From Planctomycetota bacterium (GTDB taxonomy: Bacteria > Planctomycetota > Planctomycetia > Planctomycetales > Planctomycetaceae), in contig JAADHY010000145.1 in the NCBI GenBank assembly GCA_013151585.1, positions 1 to 5,791 on the forward strand: 5,791 nt of DNA, written 5' to 3'. Both the position numbers and the translations under genes were made by a program. Positions 5,115 through 5,791 of the stretch are shown piece after piece. Numbering within the stretch: the stretch's first letter is position 1; every line of letters starts with the position of its first letter. A model generated the notes under the pieces. It saw only the letters and a list, made by a program, of their open reading frames with translations, was not told where the DNA came from and ran no database searches.

Positions 5115-5791
5115 CTACGTCCCAGACGGCTCGGCAAACAGCCAGGCGCCGAAGGGGCGCCGATACGGTGGAGCAACGGGTTGGCGCGATGGAGCCATGA
5201 AGTCATCCGCGGGTGAGGAGGCGGGTCCGTTCGGCAACAGAACTGGTCGTTCAAAATGGCTTCTCTGGACGGCCCGTTGTTGGCGAGCAGTCGGACCGAG
5301 TGGCGGCGTGCCCGGGGCCGGAAACAGGGCCGGCGGTGATGGCGACACGTCGGACGGCGTTACCTCGGGTGGCCACGGCGTCTGCGGCTTTTGCTCGTGT
5401 GACGACGGTGGGGCGTCGGATGGTAATGGCAACGGCTCCGGGACGGCATCGCTTTCGGACGGACCGAGTGATTCCTCGTCGGCTGGCGGTGGGGCCGGCG
5501 GAGCGGGTAGGGGCGGCAACCGGTCCTGTTCGGGACGGTCAGACGGCGAGGTGCCAGGACCGAGCGGCGCCGGCGATGCGGGCGAACTTTGGTCGCGCGG
5601 AGTTTTCGAAGAGGGGCCCAGAGCCCGTACATCCCGGAAGCCGCGAGGAGGCCGAAGGCGGCGGTTGTCGATCCACGACCGATGCTTGAACAGACAGTCG
5701 GGCACGTAGGCCCGGTCGGACTGTTCTTCGACATAAAAGGCCGGCGCAGCGAGCGTGTTGTAGTCGGCCCAGATACGCACAAACCCCGATC
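5115..5791 (-). CDS. Unrecognised protein with proline-rich C-terminal tail (partial, 5' end outside window)
   Basis: I do not recognise this protein. The frame is open to the right edge of the window, so only about 225 C-terminal residues are visible; an in-frame GTG at 5780 is probably internal. The first 55 or so visible residues are mixed aromatic, charged and hydrophobic, ending near RPPRGFRDVRALGP, and look like the end of a folded domain. The remaining roughly 165 residues are about one quarter proline with much Ser, Ala, Asp and Glu, contain no hydrophobic span, and should be disordered. The last 25 residues again have Phe, Tyr and Trp (YRRPFGAWLF). Codons on this strand favour G/C at third positions as in neighbouring genes. 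The opposite strand gives Gly/Ser-rich frames that I take as shadows. It precedes the trmH-like gene on the same strand with about 110-120 nt between, so co-transcription is possible but not indicated. It could be a surface, envelope or scaffold protein. Confidence 0.6.
   Translation of the reverse strand, partial: SGFVRIWADYNTLAAPAFYVEEQSDRAYVPDCLFKHRSWIDNRRLRPPRGFRDVRALGPSSKTPRDQSSPASPAPLGPGTSPSDRPEQDRLPPLPAPPAPPPADEESLGPSESDAVPEPLPLPSDAPPSSHEQKPQTPWPPEVTPSDVSPSPPALFPAPGTPPLGPTARQQRAVQRSHFERPVLLPNGPASSPADDFMAPSRQPVAPPYRRPFGAWLFAEPSGT

Noticed and set aside
4997..5254. N-terminal extension of the RNA methyltransferase frame to 5254
   Set aside because: The added residues are low in family character and would overlap the stop of the upstream minus-strand gene; family N-termini match starts at 4996 or 5005.
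5107..5709. Plus-strand Gly/Ser-rich open frames (also 5213-5689) opposite the proline-rich gene
   Set aside because: Gly-rich translation is the expected complement of proline codons, and the minus frame reads into a folded-looking segment and continues off the window; strand choice is not fully certain.
1..5791. CRISPR arrays, tRNA genes, insertion sequences and attachment sites
   Set aside because: I looked for spaced direct repeats, cloverleaf cores and terminal inverted repeats with a transposase and saw none.

Overview
The window is a stretch of bacterial chromosome of roughly 60% G+C by eye, densely coded and with no mobile element, RNA gene or CRISPR array that I can see. Its style suggests Planctomycetota: short housekeeping transcription units with frequent strand switches, a variant CDP-alcohol phosphatidyltransferase next to cdsA and plsC, and a long proline-rich reading frame. 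This assignment is an inference from gene style and remembered family resemblance, not a search result.

Layout. (1) Positions 1-2206, plus strand: a compact phospholipid-synthesis operon with 3-nt gaps. It holds the C-terminal part of a CDP-alcohol phosphatidyltransferase, a complete phosphatidate cytidylyltransferase (cdsA, GTG start) and a PlsC-type acyltransferase. PlsC makes phosphatidic acid, CdsA activates it to CDP-diacylglycerol, and the first enzyme would consume the CDP-lipid to make a phospholipid. (2) Positions 2207-2265: a short convergent spacer with two perfect hairpins. (3) Positions 2266-3060, minus strand: a TauE/SafE (DUF81) membrane permease. (4) Positions 3061-3410: a 350-bp divergent spacer with no convincing gene but several palindromes and hairpins, including two mutually exclusive stems directly in front of a Shine-Dalgarno sequence. 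(5) Positions 3411-4287, plus strand: a homocysteine S-methyltransferase-like gene broken by one frameshift near 3894-3900, with both halves otherwise intact. (6) Positions 4304-4996, minus strand: a TrmH/SpoU-type RNA 2'-O-ribose methyltransferase, convergent with the previous gene across 16 nt that appear to carry an intrinsic terminator. (7) Positions 5115-5791, minus strand: the C-terminal end of an unrecognised protein with a tail that is about one quarter proline, running off the window edge.

Most of the window is ordinary housekeeping sequence. The points worth checking are the frameshift that separates the substrate half from the zinc-ligand half of the methyltransferase, the substituted catalytic motif of the phosphatidyltransferase, the structured leader of the methyltransferase gene, and the unidentified proline-rich protein. 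I found no convincing new biological system.
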